64,000 nucleotides of DNA, from contig JAEZXR010000061.1 in NCBI GenBank assembly GCA_023419605.1, forward strand, positions 62,001 through 126,000, in the 5' to 3' direction. The notes beneath the pieces were generated by a model. It was not told the DNA's origin. It was given only the letters and a program-made list of their open reading frames with translations, and ran no database searches. This DNA comes from Bacillota bacterium (GTDB taxonomy: Bacteria; Bacillota; Clostridia; Acetivibrionales; JAEZXR01). A program made the position numbers and the translations under genes. Shown here in pieces: positions 1 through 8,522 of this stretch (positions are counted from its first letter, which is position 1; each line of letters starts with the position of its first letter).

Positions 1-494
1 AAAACCGTATTAATAGCATCGGCAATAGCCAGGGCAGTTCCGCTGGGAGCATCTACTTTTTGATTATGATGTTTTTCAACGATCTCAATGTCAAAATTGC
101 TTTCCAGAATTTTAGCAGCTTTTTTCACCAGGTCGATTACGAGGTTTACACCGAGAGACATGTTTGCAGAGAAGAAAACAGGAATCTCTCTGGACACCAT
201 CTCCAGCTTCTTGACCTGAACCTGTGTCAGACCTGTTGTCGCCATCACAAGAGGGATCTTCCTTGATACAGCGAAATCTACCAGGGTATCAAAGGCCGCC
301 GGGTTCGAAAAATCAATGATCACATCTATATCTATATTGCAGTTATTTATATTCGTAAATACCGGGTAAGGATTTTGTATAGAGTCGCGCAGATCATAAC
401 CGCAGACAATACGGACATCTTCTCTTTCTGATGCCAGCCGGGTAATAACCTGGCCCATCTTTCCATTGCACCCGCTCATTAGTATATTAACCAT
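1..494 (-). CDS. dapB: 4-hydroxy-tetrahydrodipicolinate reductase (partial, 3' end outside window)
   Basis: Reading leftwards from an ATG at 494, the translation begins MVNILMSGCNGKMGQ, a Rossmann nucleotide-binding start (GxxGxMG). It later carries the DapB substrate motif EKHHNQKVDAPSGTA, in which HH-x-x-K-x-DAPSG holds the catalytic His and Lys. The enzyme reduces the DapA product with NAD(P)H on the route to diaminopimelate, lysine and spore dipicolinate. A ribosome site (AGGAAGTGG) precedes the ATG. The gene runs off the left edge, so about 165 of roughly 250 residues are present. It is the last visible gene of asd-dapA-dapB, about 40 bp after dapA. Confidence 0.93.
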   Translation of the reverse strand, partial: MVNILMSGCNGKMGQVITRLASEREDVRIVCGYDLRDSIQNPYPVFTNINNCNIDIDVIIDFSNPAAFDTLVDFAVSRKIPLVMATTGLTQVQVKKLEMVSREIPVFFSANMSLGVNLVIDLVKKAAKILESNFDIEIVEKHHNQKVDAPSGTALAIADAINTV

Positions 495-536
495 AGGCCA
501 CTTCCTTATAAATGATTATCTTTTATATCTTATATT

Positions 537-1418
537 TTAGCCAAGTAAACCGTATTCTTTCAATGCACTTTTCAAAATTTCAAGATTTCTTTCGCTTATA
601 TCAACCAAAGGCATTCTGCATCTGCCGACATTCATACCCATAAGATTCATTGCAGCTTTTACAGGAATGGGGCTTACCTCACTGAATAAAGCTTTCAATA
701 AATCCACGACGCCCAATTGAAGTTTTCTGCTGGTTTCAACATCTCCTTCAAGGTATTTTACTACCATGTTATGAGTATCCTTCGGTATGATATTGGCCAT
801 TACAGAAATTACACCTTTGCCGCCAAGGGAGAGAAGAGGCACTACCAATCCGTCCTCGCCGGAGTAAACGGTAAATCCTGGTGCACAGGTATTTAAGATT
901 TCACTGACCTGAGCAAAGTTGCATTCCTTAATAGCCACGATATTCTCGATTTCGGATAATGCTTTTACTGTTTCAGGGTTTATGTTCAAATTGGTCCTGG
1001 AAGGCACATTATATAGTACAATAGGGATTTTTATGCTGTTGGCGATCACTTTAAAATGTTGATACAGGCCACTCTGCGTTGTCTTATTATAGTAGGGGGT
1101 AACGGTGAGAATGGCATCCGCACCCAGTTCTTCCGCTTCACGGCTTAGATCGATGGCATGTTTTGTATCGTTACTGCCTGCACCTGCGATTACAGGAATG
1201 CGACCATGTACTTTATCCACCGCGTACTTTATAGTTGCAAGATGCTCCTTATCCGGCATGGTGGATGCTTCACCTGTAGTTCCGCAGATAACAATTGCAT
1301 CGGTTCCCTCCTGAATCTGAAACTCTATGAGTTCACCTAGTTTGTTAAAATCAACACCGTCTTCAGTAAATGGGGTAACAATGGCAACAGCGGATCCCGT
1401 AAATATTGGTTTCCTCAT
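537..1418 (-). CDS. dapA: 4-hydroxy-tetrahydrodipicolinate synthase
   Basis: This 293-residue class I aldolase condenses pyruvate with aspartate semialdehyde, the first committed step to diaminopimelate and dipicolinate. Visible hallmarks are GTTGEAST (near residue 46), YNVPSRT with the catalytic Tyr (near 135) and VAIKE with the Schiff-base Lys (near 160). I place the start at the ATG at 1418, which has AAAGGACG about 9 nt upstream and gives the normal N-terminus MRKPIFTG. An in-frame ATG at 1442 would add eight atypical residues. It sits between asd and dapB in a minus-strand operon. A 130 nt gap with a long hairpin separates it from asd. Confidence 0.95.
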   Translation of the reverse strand: MRKPIFTGSAVAIVTPFTEDGVDFNKLGELIEFQIQEGTDAIVICGTTGEASTMPDKEHLATIKYAVDKVHGRIPVIAGAGSNDTKHAIDLSREAEELGADAILTVTPYYNKTTQSGLYQHFKVIANSIKIPIVLYNVPSRTNLNINPETVKALSEIENIVAIKECNFAQVSEILNTCAPGFTVYSGEDGLVVPLLSLGGKGVISVMANIIPKDTHNMVVKYLEGDVETSRKLQLGVVDLLKALFSEVSPIPVKAAMNLMGMNVGRCRMPLVDISERNLEILKSALKEYGLLG

Positions 1419-1470
1419 ACTTACACGTCCTTTCTTGAACAAATAATTAACTGTATGATTTGGAACTGCT

Positions 1471-1522
1471 TTTTATATACTCCGCATAGCCACAGATAAT
1501 CCGGGAAGCGGAGTATATAAAA
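1471..1522 (-). repeat. 15-bp inverted repeat between asd and dapA
   Basis: TTTTATATACTCCGC at 1471-1485 is perfectly complementary to 1508-1522, leaving a 22-nt loop. It lies in the only long gap of the asd-dapA-dapB transcript. No clean U-run follows it in the minus direction, so it looks more like an mRNA processing or stability hairpin than an intrinsic terminator. Confidence 0.6.
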
Positions 1523-1572
1523 TTATATGCTGCGATGCTGGGAAAGAATTAAAAATATGGCGAAATTATATC

Positions 1573-2652
1573 CTAACCAAGATATCCTTCTGCTTTGAGC
1601 AGCTCAGCCATTAAGATTGCTCCTCCGGCTGCACCTCTTATGGTATTGTGTGAGAGACATGTGAATTTGTAGTCAAATAATGAGTCTTCACGAAGTCTTC
1701 CCAACGCTATGCCCATTCCATTTTCAACATTTCTGTCCAGCTTTGATTGCGGTCTGTTTTCTTCCTCAAAGTAGGTAAGGAACTGTGCAGGTGCACTTGG
1801 AAGTTTTAGCTCCTGTGGTTTACCTTTGAAGCTTTTCCAGCACTCCAGAATTTCATCCCTTGAAGGCTTATTTTCAAAGGACACAAATACGGCCGCCATG
1901 TGCCCGTCTAAGACAGGGACCCTATAGCACTGGGCTGAAATTAAGGGACCGGCACTTCTAACAATCTTATCACCCTCTACTTTACCCCAAATCTTCAAAG
2001 GTTCATTTTCACTTTTTTCTTCCTCACCGCCGATGTAGGGGATTACGTTGTCAATAATTTCGGGCCAATCACTAAAAACTTTGCCGGCACCGGAAATTGC
2101 CTGGTAAGTGGAAGCGAGCACTTTTGAGGGCTGGTATTTCATAAGCGCATGAAGCGGTGGAACATAGCTTTGCAGTGAACAGTTGGATTTTACGGATATA
2201 AAGCCTTTCCGCGTACCTAGTCGCTTTCTCTGTTTTTCAATAATTGCCGTATGTTCAGGATTTACCTCCGGAATAATCATGGGTACATCATCGGTCCATC
2301 TGTGGGCTGAGTTGTTGGACACAACAGGTACTTCAGCTTTAGCGTACATTTCTTCCAGTGCTTTAATTTCGTCTTTTTTCATATCAACGGCACAGAACAC
2401 CATTTGGACTTCATCCGCTATTTTGGAAATATCGGTAACATTGTGTACCGTGATATTCTTTACTTTTTCAGGAATTGGCAGATCCAGCTTCCAGCGCCCT
2501 TCAACAGCCTCTGCAAAGGCTTTTCCTGCGGATCTTTCAGAAGCAGCAATGGATACAACCTCAAACCAGGGGTGGTTCTCGAGTTGAGTGATAAATCTTT
2601 GCCCAACCATTCCAGTTCCGCCTAAAACACCCACTCTAATTTTTTCACTCAT
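1573..2652 (-). CDS. asd: Aspartate-semialdehyde dehydrogenase (archaeal/fungal-type)
   Basis: It converts aspartyl-4-phosphate to aspartate semialdehyde with NADPH, feeding lysine, threonine, methionine and dipicolinate. The 359-residue protein starts with the nucleotide-binding motif VGVLGGTGMVGQRF. The active-site cysteine lies in KSNCSLQ (near residue 158), and GAAGGAILMAE is near the C-terminus. Length and motif spacing fit the archaeal/fungal type better than the E. coli type. I use the ATG at 2652, with GGAGGG 8 nt upstream; a TTG at 2658 is also in frame. It is the first gene behind a lysine riboswitch, so lysine feedback on the operon is expected. Confidence 0.93.
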   Translation of the reverse strand: MSEKIRVGVLGGTGMVGQRFITQLENHPWFEVVSIAASERSAGKAFAEAVEGRWKLDLPIPEKVKNITVHNVTDISKIADEVQMVFCAVDMKKDEIKALEEMYAKAEVPVVSNNSAHRWTDDVPMIIPEVNPEHTAIIEKQRKRLGTRKGFISVKSNCSLQSYVPPLHALMKYQPSKVLASTYQAISGAGKVFSDWPEIIDNVIPYIGGEEEKSENEPLKIWGKVEGDKIVRSAGPLISAQCYRVPVLDGHMAAVFVSFENKPSRDEILECWKSFKGKPQELKLPSAPAQFLTYFEEENRPQSKLDRNVENGMGIALGRLREDSLFDYKFTCLSHNTIRGAAGGAILMAELLKAEGYLG

Positions 2653-2693
2653 ATTCAATACCCTCCATAAATAAATTAATCAATCAATCCTAT

Positions 2694-2950
2694 AAAAAAA
2701 GCTGGTATAGAGTACCAGCAGTTTTGTAAAAACAAATGCAATCAAAGACTTCATTGACTTTGTTTACCAAACAGATAGCGCTCCATCAAATCAATTGATG
2801 ACAATTGTACAGTTATTTACCGTACAACCAGGGAACATACTGTAGGCAATACCCTCCCTTCGGCACCGTTCCCTTTCTTCTTGCTTCACTGAAGCCTATT
2901 CCTCTCAGCAAGACTACTATTGATTGGTGCACCTCTACTGTCGTTATTAA
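2694..2950 (-). promoter_or_regulatory. Lysine riboswitch (L box) with terminator, upstream of asd
   Basis: Read on the minus strand, this leader shows L-box signatures in order: AGAGGTGC (about 2930), AGTAGT, GAGAGGAATAGGC, GAAAGGGAACGGTGCCGAAGG (two adjoining conserved blocks near 2855-2875) and GGAGCGCTATCTG. It ends in an intrinsic terminator with stem GCTGGTA/TACCAGC (2701-2719) followed by seven U (2694-2700). Known L boxes close the terminator when lysine binds. The position before asd-dapA-dapB fits that role. Confidence 0.88.
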
Positions 2951-2965
2951 ATTTTATACTATATT

Positions 2966-2995
2966 ATAATATCATTACCCTTCTTTGTGTGTCAA
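2966..2995 (-). promoter_or_regulatory. SigA-type promoter of the asd-dapA-dapB operon
   Basis: On the minus strand a perfect TTGACA (2990-2995) is followed after 18 bp by TATTAT (2966-2971). Transcription would start near 2957, just ahead of the L-box aptamer. Confidence 0.7.
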
Positions 2996-3131
2996 ATATT
3001 TTATAAAATTTCAAAGTTTTTATAATACCAGTTTATTTCAATTGTATTAAATTTCGACTGAATAGCAGGGAAACTGCGGTTTTTTGACGAAATAGAAAAT
3101 GGAAAATACAAAAGAAAAAATGGAGGTCAGA

Positions 3132-4778
3132 ATGAAAGGTATAAAGCGTGGAATTGTAGTGACGGCAGTGGCCTTGCTTTTGGCTGTCAGCGGGATGCCA
3201 CCGGCAAAAGCTGCAATGCAAAGCCCTCAAAGCGTCAGAATCGGTCTTTTTTATAAAACGACAGCAGTTGCTGGTTTTGAAGTGAATACAGATAAAGGAA
3301 TGCAAATTGGTATCAATGCAAATAATACCTTCAACCCCCTGTATGAAGTGACCGGAAGTGAGGTGGTGACCATTCGGAAGGATGCATATTTTGTAAAAAA
3401 CAATGGCGTCTATACCGAATACAATCCCCAGTCCCAGCCGGCTTCAACCGGGGAAAAGGTAGGGCCTGTACATATAAGGCTAGGGAAAGGCTTCAGTGAT
3501 TTAAATGCTGTTTTAGCCCAGGTGGCAGCCATGAAGCTAAAGGGAGTGACTGCATATCCTGCGTATGCAGGGGCATGGGAAGTTTGGACCGGGTTTTATA
3601 CGGATTCCGCTCAAGCACAGAGTGATATCACAAATAACATAGAAAAAAAGCTGGGGGCAGGCGGGTATGAGGTCGTTCAGTCCTCTGCAACGAGAATCGC
3701 TGCTTATAAAAGTACGGGAGAAATCGCTCTTCTGCTGGATGACGTCAGCGGAGCCGTACAAATACGTCCGAAGCAGGAGAATAATCCCTATGCCTTTCGC
3801 ATCAATCGTGATAAAAAATACAGGGGCGACCTTGAAGTACGAAGATATACAGGGAGCGATATGACATTGATTAATGTACTGCCCTTCGATCAGTATCTGT
3901 ATGGAGTCGTACCTTCGGAAATGGAATCCTACTCCCATGCGGAAGCCTTAAAAGCGCAGGCTGTGGCTTCCAGGACCTATGCCATAAATAGTATGGGGAA
4001 GCACAATGATACAGGATTTGATCTGTGTGCAACGACGCATTGCCATGTTTATAGCGGACTTTCCGGGGAAGCACAGACTTCAACCAAAGCCGTAGATGAT
4101 ACAAAAGGCCAGCTTGTTATGTATAACGGAAAAGTGGCCTCGGTTTTCTATTTTGCATCCAGTGGCGGGAAAACGGAATATAGTTATAATGTATGGACAG
4201 CCAATTTGCCTTATTTGGTGAGTGTAGAGGACAAATATGAACTTACCACCTCTTCTCACTATTATTGGGAGAAAACCTTTACAGCCGCCCAGTTAAAATC
4301 CACTTTACTCAGCAAAGGGATTGATGTAGGGGATGTACAGGGAATGGAAGTTACAAAATATACAGAATCCGGGCGTGCTTTGGAACTGACGATTACCGGA
4401 ACCAAGAAGAAGCAGGTAATAACAAAGGAAGCGACCAGAACAACTTTCGGGCTTAACAGTCAGATGTATTCCCTCACTTCAAATGCAGGAATACCGGTCC
4501 GGGGAAATACGGGAACTGTGGTGAATACGCCGATTGCATCGAAAAGCATAATGACGGCGACCGGTTTGAAAACATTTCCTTCTACCGGAAACATTTCTGT
4601 AGTTGGCGCAGAAGGAAAGAAGACATTGCCTGTAACCTCGGATGCCTATACTTTCAAGGGAAAAGGTTGGGGACACGGTGTAGGTATGAGCCAGGAAGGT
4701 GCCAAAGGTATGGCCAATGCCGGATTTACCTACGATAAGATTTTGAAGCACTACTTTCCGGGAACGACGGTGGAGTAG
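3132..4778 (+). CDS. SpoIID/LytB-domain protein with SPOR-like region, secreted
   Basis: This 548-residue protein starts at the ATG at 3132, five bases after GGAGG; an ATG at 3099 lacks a good ribosome site. Residues 1-28 form a signal peptide (basic start, VALLLAVSG, cut near AKA). A region around residues 110-170 looks like a SPOR-type peptidoglycan-binding fold. The SpoIID domain follows, with LPFDQYLYGVVPSEM, LKAQAVASRTYA, FYFASSGGKTE and the terminal KGWGHGVGMSQEGAKGMA. SpoIID relatives are lytic transglycosylases that thin septal peptidoglycan during engulfment or germination. Because of the extra SPOR-like part, this is probably a SpoIID paralogue rather than spoIID itself. Confidence 0.85.
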   Translation: MKGIKRGIVVTAVALLLAVSGMPPAKAAMQSPQSVRIGLFYKTTAVAGFEVNTDKGMQIGINANNTFNPLYEVTGSEVVTIRKDAYFVKNNGVYTEYNPQSQPASTGEKVGPVHIRLGKGFSDLNAVLAQVAAMKLKGVTAYPAYAGAWEVWTGFYTDSAQAQSDITNNIEKKLGAGGYEVVQSSATRIAAYKSTGEIALLLDDVSGAVQIRPKQENNPYAFRINRDKKYRGDLEVRRYTGSDMTLINVLPFDQYLYGVVPSEMESYSHAEALKAQAVASRTYAINSMGKHNDTGFDLCATTHCHVYSGLSGEAQTSTKAVDDTKGQLVMYNGKVASVFYFASSGGKTEYSYNVWTANLPYLVSVEDKYELTTSSHYYWEKTFTAAQLKSTLLSKGIDVGDVQGMEVTKYTESGRALELTITGTKKKQVITKEATRTTFGLNSQMYSLTSNAGIPVRGNTGTVVNTPIASKSIMTATGLKTFPSTGNISVVGAEGKKTLPVTSDAYTFKGKGWGHGVGMSQEGAKGMANAGFTYDKILKHYFPGTTVE

Positions 4779-4779
4779 G

Positions 4780-4830
4780 AGTTAATTGAGAATTAAAAAT
4801 TGAGAATGGTAAATGGAGAGCAGCGATCGG
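4780..4830. repeat. ATTGAGAATT-type short intergenic repeat
   Basis: Immediately after the SpoIID-like stop come two units of (A)ATTGAGAAT followed by GGTAAATGG. Similar units occur at 36337-36366 (reverse) and 45997-46026. They are A/T-rich, non-coding and not clearly foldable. Confidence 0.45.
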
Positions 4831-4964
4831 AGGAAGCTTTGATGGCTGCTTGTTTTCTGTGTAAAAGCCATGGAAGTATATAAAGTCGGCCGGCACATGA
4901 TTTTAATGTAAAAATCAAATACTATTTATTGGTGCAGCTAAGTAATAGTTTTGCACATTTTACC

Positions 4965-4993
4965 TTGTCAAAAAAATCAAGATGATGTATTAT
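4965..4993 (+). promoter_or_regulatory. SigA-type promoter before queA
   Basis: TTGTCA (4965-4970), a 17-bp spacer and TATTAT (4988-4993) lie about 43 bp before the queA start. Confidence 0.6.
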
Positions 4994-5036
4994 GTTGTTT
5001 TGAATACAGCATAGAAAATTGATAGGTGCAGGGATT

Positions 5037-6062
5037 ATGAACATAAAGGATTTTAGCTATGATTTGCCTGAGGAATTAATCGCCCAGGAACCCATCCAGG
5101 ACAGGCCGATGTCACGGTTGATGGTACTGGATAAAGAGACGGGAAGGATCGAACATAAGATATTTAAGGATATTGTAAATTATCTGGAAAAAGGGGATTG
5201 CCTGGTATTGAATAATACTAGAGTGATTCCGGCGAGATTGTTAGGGGAGAAGGAAGGTTCCGGCGGCAAGATCGAATTTGTTTTGTTAAAAAGAATTAAT
5301 GGGGATATATGGGAAGTGATTCTCAAGCCGGGAAAAAAAGCAAAGCCGGGAGCACGATTTGTCTTTGGTAATGGTGAACTAAAGGCGGAAGTGATTGAGG
5401 TGATTGAAGAGGGTAACCGATTGGTGCGCTTTGAATATGATGGGGTTTTCGAGCAAATCCTTGACAAAGTAGGCATTATGCCTCTTCCTCCTTATATCAC
5501 CAAAAAATTGGAAGATGCAGAGCGGTACCAGACCGTGTATTCAAAACACAGGGGGTCCGCTGCTGCACCGACGGCCGGGCTGCATTTTACCAGCAGTCTT
5601 CTGGAGCAAATTGCGGCAAAGGGTGTAGCGCTGGCGTATGTTACATTGCATGTAGGGCTCGGAACCTTTCGGCCGGTAAAGGTAGAGAATGTATTGGAAC
5701 ATAAAATGCATTCGGAGTTTTATAATATCAGTCAGGAAACCTGTGATACCATAAATAATGCAAGGAAAAACGGTGGAAAAGTAATTGCTGTGGGTACCAC
5801 AAGCTGCAGAGTTCTTGAAACCATTGCGAAGGAAGATGGCTCTTTGGAGCCACGGAGTGGTTGGACGGATATTTTCATCTATCCGGGATATCGATTTAAG
5901 GTAGTGGACAGGCTCATCACCAACTTCCACCTGCCGGAGTCAACCCTTATCATGTTAGTAAGTGCACTTGCCGGCAGGGAACATGTACTACAGGCCTATA
6001 ACACCGCTATAGAGGAGAAATATAGGTTTTTCAGTTTCGGCGATGCGATGTTTTTGAAATAA
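5037..6062 (+). CDS. queA: S-adenosylmethionine:tRNA ribosyltransferase-isomerase
   Basis: QueA moves the ribosyl part of S-adenosylmethionine onto preQ1 in tRNA to give epoxyqueuosine, at the wobble base of GUN anticodons. The 341-residue protein shows DFSYDLPEELIAQEP at the N-terminus, VLNNTRVIPARL, the family signature HRGSAAAPTAGLHFT (near 175-190) and TNFHLPESTLIMLVSALAG near the C-terminus. I use the ATG at 5037 because MNIKDFSYDLP is the usual family start; a TTG at 5019 adds six unlikely residues. The next gene, tgt, acts one step earlier in the same pathway, and the two are separated by a fold-back repeat. Confidence 0.95.
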   Translation: MNIKDFSYDLPEELIAQEPIQDRPMSRLMVLDKETGRIEHKIFKDIVNYLEKGDCLVLNNTRVIPARLLGEKEGSGGKIEFVLLKRINGDIWEVILKPGKKAKPGARFVFGNGELKAEVIEVIEEGNRLVRFEYDGVFEQILDKVGIMPLPPYITKKLEDAERYQTVYSKHRGSAAAPTAGLHFTSSLLEQIAAKGVALAYVTLHVGLGTFRPVKVENVLEHKMHSEFYNISQETCDTINNARKNGGKVIAVGTTSCRVLETIAKEDGSLEPRSGWTDIFIYPGYRFKVVDRLITNFHLPESTLIMLVSALAGREHVLQAYNTAIEEKYRFFSFGDAMFLK

Positions 6063-6074
6063 TACGGTTGGTTA

Positions 6075-6172
6075 GTGCTTGTAAAATAATAATCTGGTCT
6101 ATAGTTTTGCTACACCCTTCATGAGACAATGGCGGGCCCGCAAAAAAGACCAGCTAATTATTTACGGCGCAT
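6075..6172 (-). repeat. Covarying fold-back element, copy A (reverse orientation)
   Basis: This lies between queA and tgt. In element orientation (minus strand) the left arm ends AATTAGCTGGTC and the right arm begins GACCAGATTATT, giving a long outer stem. Inside are T6 GCGGGCCC, a short apical hairpin, GGGTGTAGCAAAA and CTATA. It shares the core of copies C, D, E, F and G but has its own inner stem sequence. Confidence 0.85.
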
Positions 6173-6191
6173 TATGTGAAAGGAGAAAAAT

Positions 6192-7313
6192 ATGGCAGCA
6201 GTACGTTATGAATTTATAAAGGAATGTAAGCAAACAGGGGCAAGATTAGGTAGGGTTCACACCCCCCATGGTTCTTTTGATACGCCTGCATTTATGCCGG
6301 TTGGAACCCAGGCCACGGTCAAGGGAATGTCACCGGCGGAATTGAAAGAGGTTGAAGCGCAAATCATATTAAGCAATACATACCATTTATATTTGAGACC
6401 TGGACATGATATTGTCCGGGAGGCCGGCGGCCTTCATGGTTTTATGAACTGGGACAGGCCCATACTCACAGATAGCGGCGGTTTTCAGGTATTTAGCCTG
6501 GGGGGGCTGCGCAGTATAAAGGAAGAAGGCGTTACCTTCAAGTCTCATATTGATGGAACCAGACATTTTATTTCACCGGAAAAAGCCATTGAAATCGAAA
6601 ATGCCCTGGGGGCAGACATCATCATGTGTTTTGATGAATGCATCCCATATCCTTGTGACCATGGGTATGCGAAGAATTCATTGGAACGTACTACCCGCTG
6701 GGCTAAAAGGTGTAAGGAAGCCCATAAAAATACGGAAAAACAGGCGCTGTTCGGTATTGTGCAGGGCGGGGTTTATAAGGATCTCAGAATCCAAAGTGCC
6801 AATGAACTCCTGGAGCTGGATTTTCCGGGATATGCTGTGGGCGGATTGAGTGTAGGGGAACCTGCACATGAGATGTATGACATGCTGGAGGTCACGGTTC
6901 CCTTGCTTCCGGCGGATAAGCCACGATACCTGATGGGGGTCGGAAGTCCTGATTACCTTATCGAAGGTTCCATTCGAGGAATTGACATGTTCGACTGTGT
7001 GCTTCCGACGAGGATTGGACGGAATGGTACTGTTATGACCAGCAGAGGGCGAATGATCGTGAGGGATGCAAAGTACGCCAGAGATTTCGAGCCGATGGAC
7101 CCGGAATGCGATTGCTATGCGTGCAGGAATTTCTCGAAAGCTTATATAAGGCATTTACTTAAAACGGATGAGGTGTTGGGAATCAGACTCACTACATGGC
7201 ATAATCTGCGGTTCCTGCTAAACCTGATGAAGCAGGTGCGGCAAGCTATCCGGGAAGACCGGCTGGGAGATTTCCGCAATGAGTTTTTTGATAGATACGG
7301 TTACAAAGTATGA
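6192..7313 (+). CDS. tgt: tRNA-guanine (queuine) transglycosylase
   Basis: Tgt exchanges guanine-34 of GUN-anticodon tRNAs for preQ1. The 373-residue protein has the proton-acceptor motif LTDSGGFQVFSL (near 90-100), the base-recognition loop FGIVQGG, VGGLSVGEP, and the nucleophile segment DCVLPTRIGRNGT (near 273-285). Zinc ligands are in CDCYACRNF plus a downstream His (TTWHNL). Length is normal for bacterial Tgt. GAAAGGAG lies 7-8 nt before the ATG. It follows queA, separated by repeat copy A that ends about 20 bp before the start. Confidence 0.96.
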   Translation: MAAVRYEFIKECKQTGARLGRVHTPHGSFDTPAFMPVGTQATVKGMSPAELKEVEAQIILSNTYHLYLRPGHDIVREAGGLHGFMNWDRPILTDSGGFQVFSLGGLRSIKEEGVTFKSHIDGTRHFISPEKAIEIENALGADIIMCFDECIPYPCDHGYAKNSLERTTRWAKRCKEAHKNTEKQALFGIVQGGVYKDLRIQSANELLELDFPGYAVGGLSVGEPAHEMYDMLEVTVPLLPADKPRYLMGVGSPDYLIEGSIRGIDMFDCVLPTRIGRNGTVMTSRGRMIVRDAKYARDFEPMDPECDCYACRNFSKAYIRHLLKTDEVLGIRLTTWHNLRFLLNLMKQVRQAIREDRLGDFRNEFFDRYGYKV

Positions 7314-7331
7314 AAATTATTCCTAAAGTAG

Positions 7332-7360
7332 TGTACAGATTGATAAAGCTTGTGTATAAT
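7332..7360 (+). promoter_or_regulatory. Probable SigA promoter before yajC
   Basis: TGTACA (7332-7337), 17-bp spacer and perfect TATAAT (7355-7360). The -35 matches 4 of 6 bases. Confidence 0.45.
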
Positions 7361-7395
7361 TCTTAGTGAATACAAATTACAAAGGAGGTTTTTGA

Positions 7396-7686
7396 ATGAG
7401 TGCAGAACAATTAGCGGCTGCGATAGGTACCTTTGCGCCAATGATTTTATTGTTCGTAATTATGTATGTGATTCTTATCCTTCCCCAGAGGAAGAGGGAG
7501 AAGAAGACCAGAGAAATGCTCAATGCCCTCAAGGTAGGAGACGAAATCGTTACCGTGGGTGGAATCATGGGCAAGGTTGTGAATATAAAGGATGATGAAA
7601 TAACCATTGAATCCGGTGTCATGAAGACAAAGATTCTTGTAAAAAAATGGGCAATAAAGGAAGTTAAACAATTAGTTGAAGCATAA
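7396..7686 (+). CDS. yajC: Preprotein translocase accessory subunit YajC
   Basis: This 96-residue protein has one transmembrane helix (about residues 10-30, PMILLFVIMYVILILP). The family hallmark PQRKREKKTREML follows, then a small beta domain with LKVGDEIVTVGGIMGKV. YajC associates with SecDF at the Sec translocon. secD and secF lie 4 kb downstream, with the SCIFF genes between, an order I recall as common in Clostridia. AAAGGAGG lies 8 nt before the ATG. It appears to be transcribed alone, with its own promoter-like sequence and a strong terminator. Confidence 0.93.
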   Translation: MSAEQLAAAIGTFAPMILLFVIMYVILILPQRKREKKTREMLNALKVGDEIVTVGGIMGKVVNIKDDEITIESGVMKTKILVKKWAIKEVKQLVEA

Positions 7687-7698
7687 TATCAAAGAATC

Positions 7699-7733
7699 AA
7701 AAAGCTGAACAGGTTTATTGTTCAGCTTTTTAT
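7699..7733 (+). terminator. Intrinsic terminator of yajC
   Basis: AAAAAGCTGAACA and TGTTCAGCTTTTT flank a 7-nt loop, 13 nt after the stop codon. Confidence 0.88.
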
Positions 7734-7741
7734 ATTTATAG

Positions 7742-7889
7742 GAAATTTGTTTTTTAAATTTCTTATAAATGGGGTTTGCAAAGGGGATTCCCCTTTGTCG
7801 CTGTAAGGAAGGTGCTCAGGAGCGTAGCTCCGTCGAAGGGAACCATAGGGTTCCCTAGCGAAGAACAAGATGGTTGGCATTTTGTTCTA
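7742..7889. repeat. Cluster of five consecutive hairpins
   Basis: Five palindromes follow each other between yajC and the next gene: GAAATTT/AAATTTC (7742-7763), CAAAGGGG/CCCCTTTG (7779-7797), GGAGC/GCTCC (7819-7831), AGGGAACC/GGTTCCCT (7837-7856) and AGAACAA/TTGTTCT (7863-7889). The last is followed by ATTTTT and could terminate transcription. No coding potential is seen. Confidence 0.65.
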
Positions 7890-7960
7890 TTTTTGGTTCT
7901 ATAATCCTCAGTACCCAAATAGATTAGTATTGAAGCAATATATATCTTTGGAGGTGCTGT

Positions 7961-8398
7961 ATGAACGGAGAAGCTGGACAAAACCTGAAAACGGTTTTTA
8001 ATGACAGGTTTAACCTTTTTACCATAGTTAAAGGGATTTTTCTGGCATATGTTGTCACAATCCCCATGTTCCTGGTGTTTGCCTACATTCTTTCTTATAC
8101 CAATTATCCTCAAAAACTCATATCTCCGGTGGTTATCATCATTACAGCCATCAGCATACTGGTAGCAGGGTCTTCGGTGACTAAGTCCATAAGGAGCAAA
8201 GGATGGCTGAACGGAGCTATTGTAGGATTCCTATATATGTTAATCCTATATATTGCAAGCAGTCTTGCCTATGGAAGCTTTGCCATTGAAAGACATACGG
8301 TGACTGTGACTGTGATTGGGATTCTGACAGGGATTGTCGGCGGGATTATCGGAGTTAACTTTAAAAAGACTGTAAAGCACAAGTACAAGAGGATTTGA
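7961..8398 (+). CDS. Four-helix membrane protein, TIGR04086/YrzE-like
   Basis: The 145-residue protein has four hydrophobic helices (about 25-47, 55-72, 82-104 and 110-132) and a basic tail (KKTVKHKYKRI). Its size, glycine-rich last helices (GILTGIVGGIIGVNF) and location between yajC and the SCIFF genes fit the TIGR04086 family of clostridial membrane proteins, whose function is unknown. GGAGGTG lies about 7 nt before the ATG. No catalytic motif is visible. The family assignment is from memory of the fold pattern and context. Confidence 0.7.
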   Translation: MNGEAGQNLKTVFNDRFNLFTIVKGIFLAYVVTIPMFLVFAYILSYTNYPQKLISPVVIIITAISILVAGSSVTKSIRSKGWLNGAIVGFLYMLILYIASSLAYGSFAIERHTVTVTVIGILTGIVGGIIGVNFKKTVKHKYKRI

Positions 8399-8460
8399 GG
8401 TTTGCAAAAGGACTACATAATTGTTTTGCGGCGTGTTAAGAGCATGTCTCAAAAAAAATC

Positions 8461-8489
8461 TTTTCAAAGTAAGCAGAATGTGCTATAAT
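8461..8489 (+). promoter_or_regulatory. Possible promoter of the SCIFF gene
   Basis: TTTTCA (8461-8466), 17-bp spacer, TATAAT (8484-8489), 33 bp before the SCIFF start. The -35 is weak. Confidence 0.45.
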
Positions 8490-8522
8490 TTGATGCGTAA
8501 AATTGACATGGGAGGAAAAACG

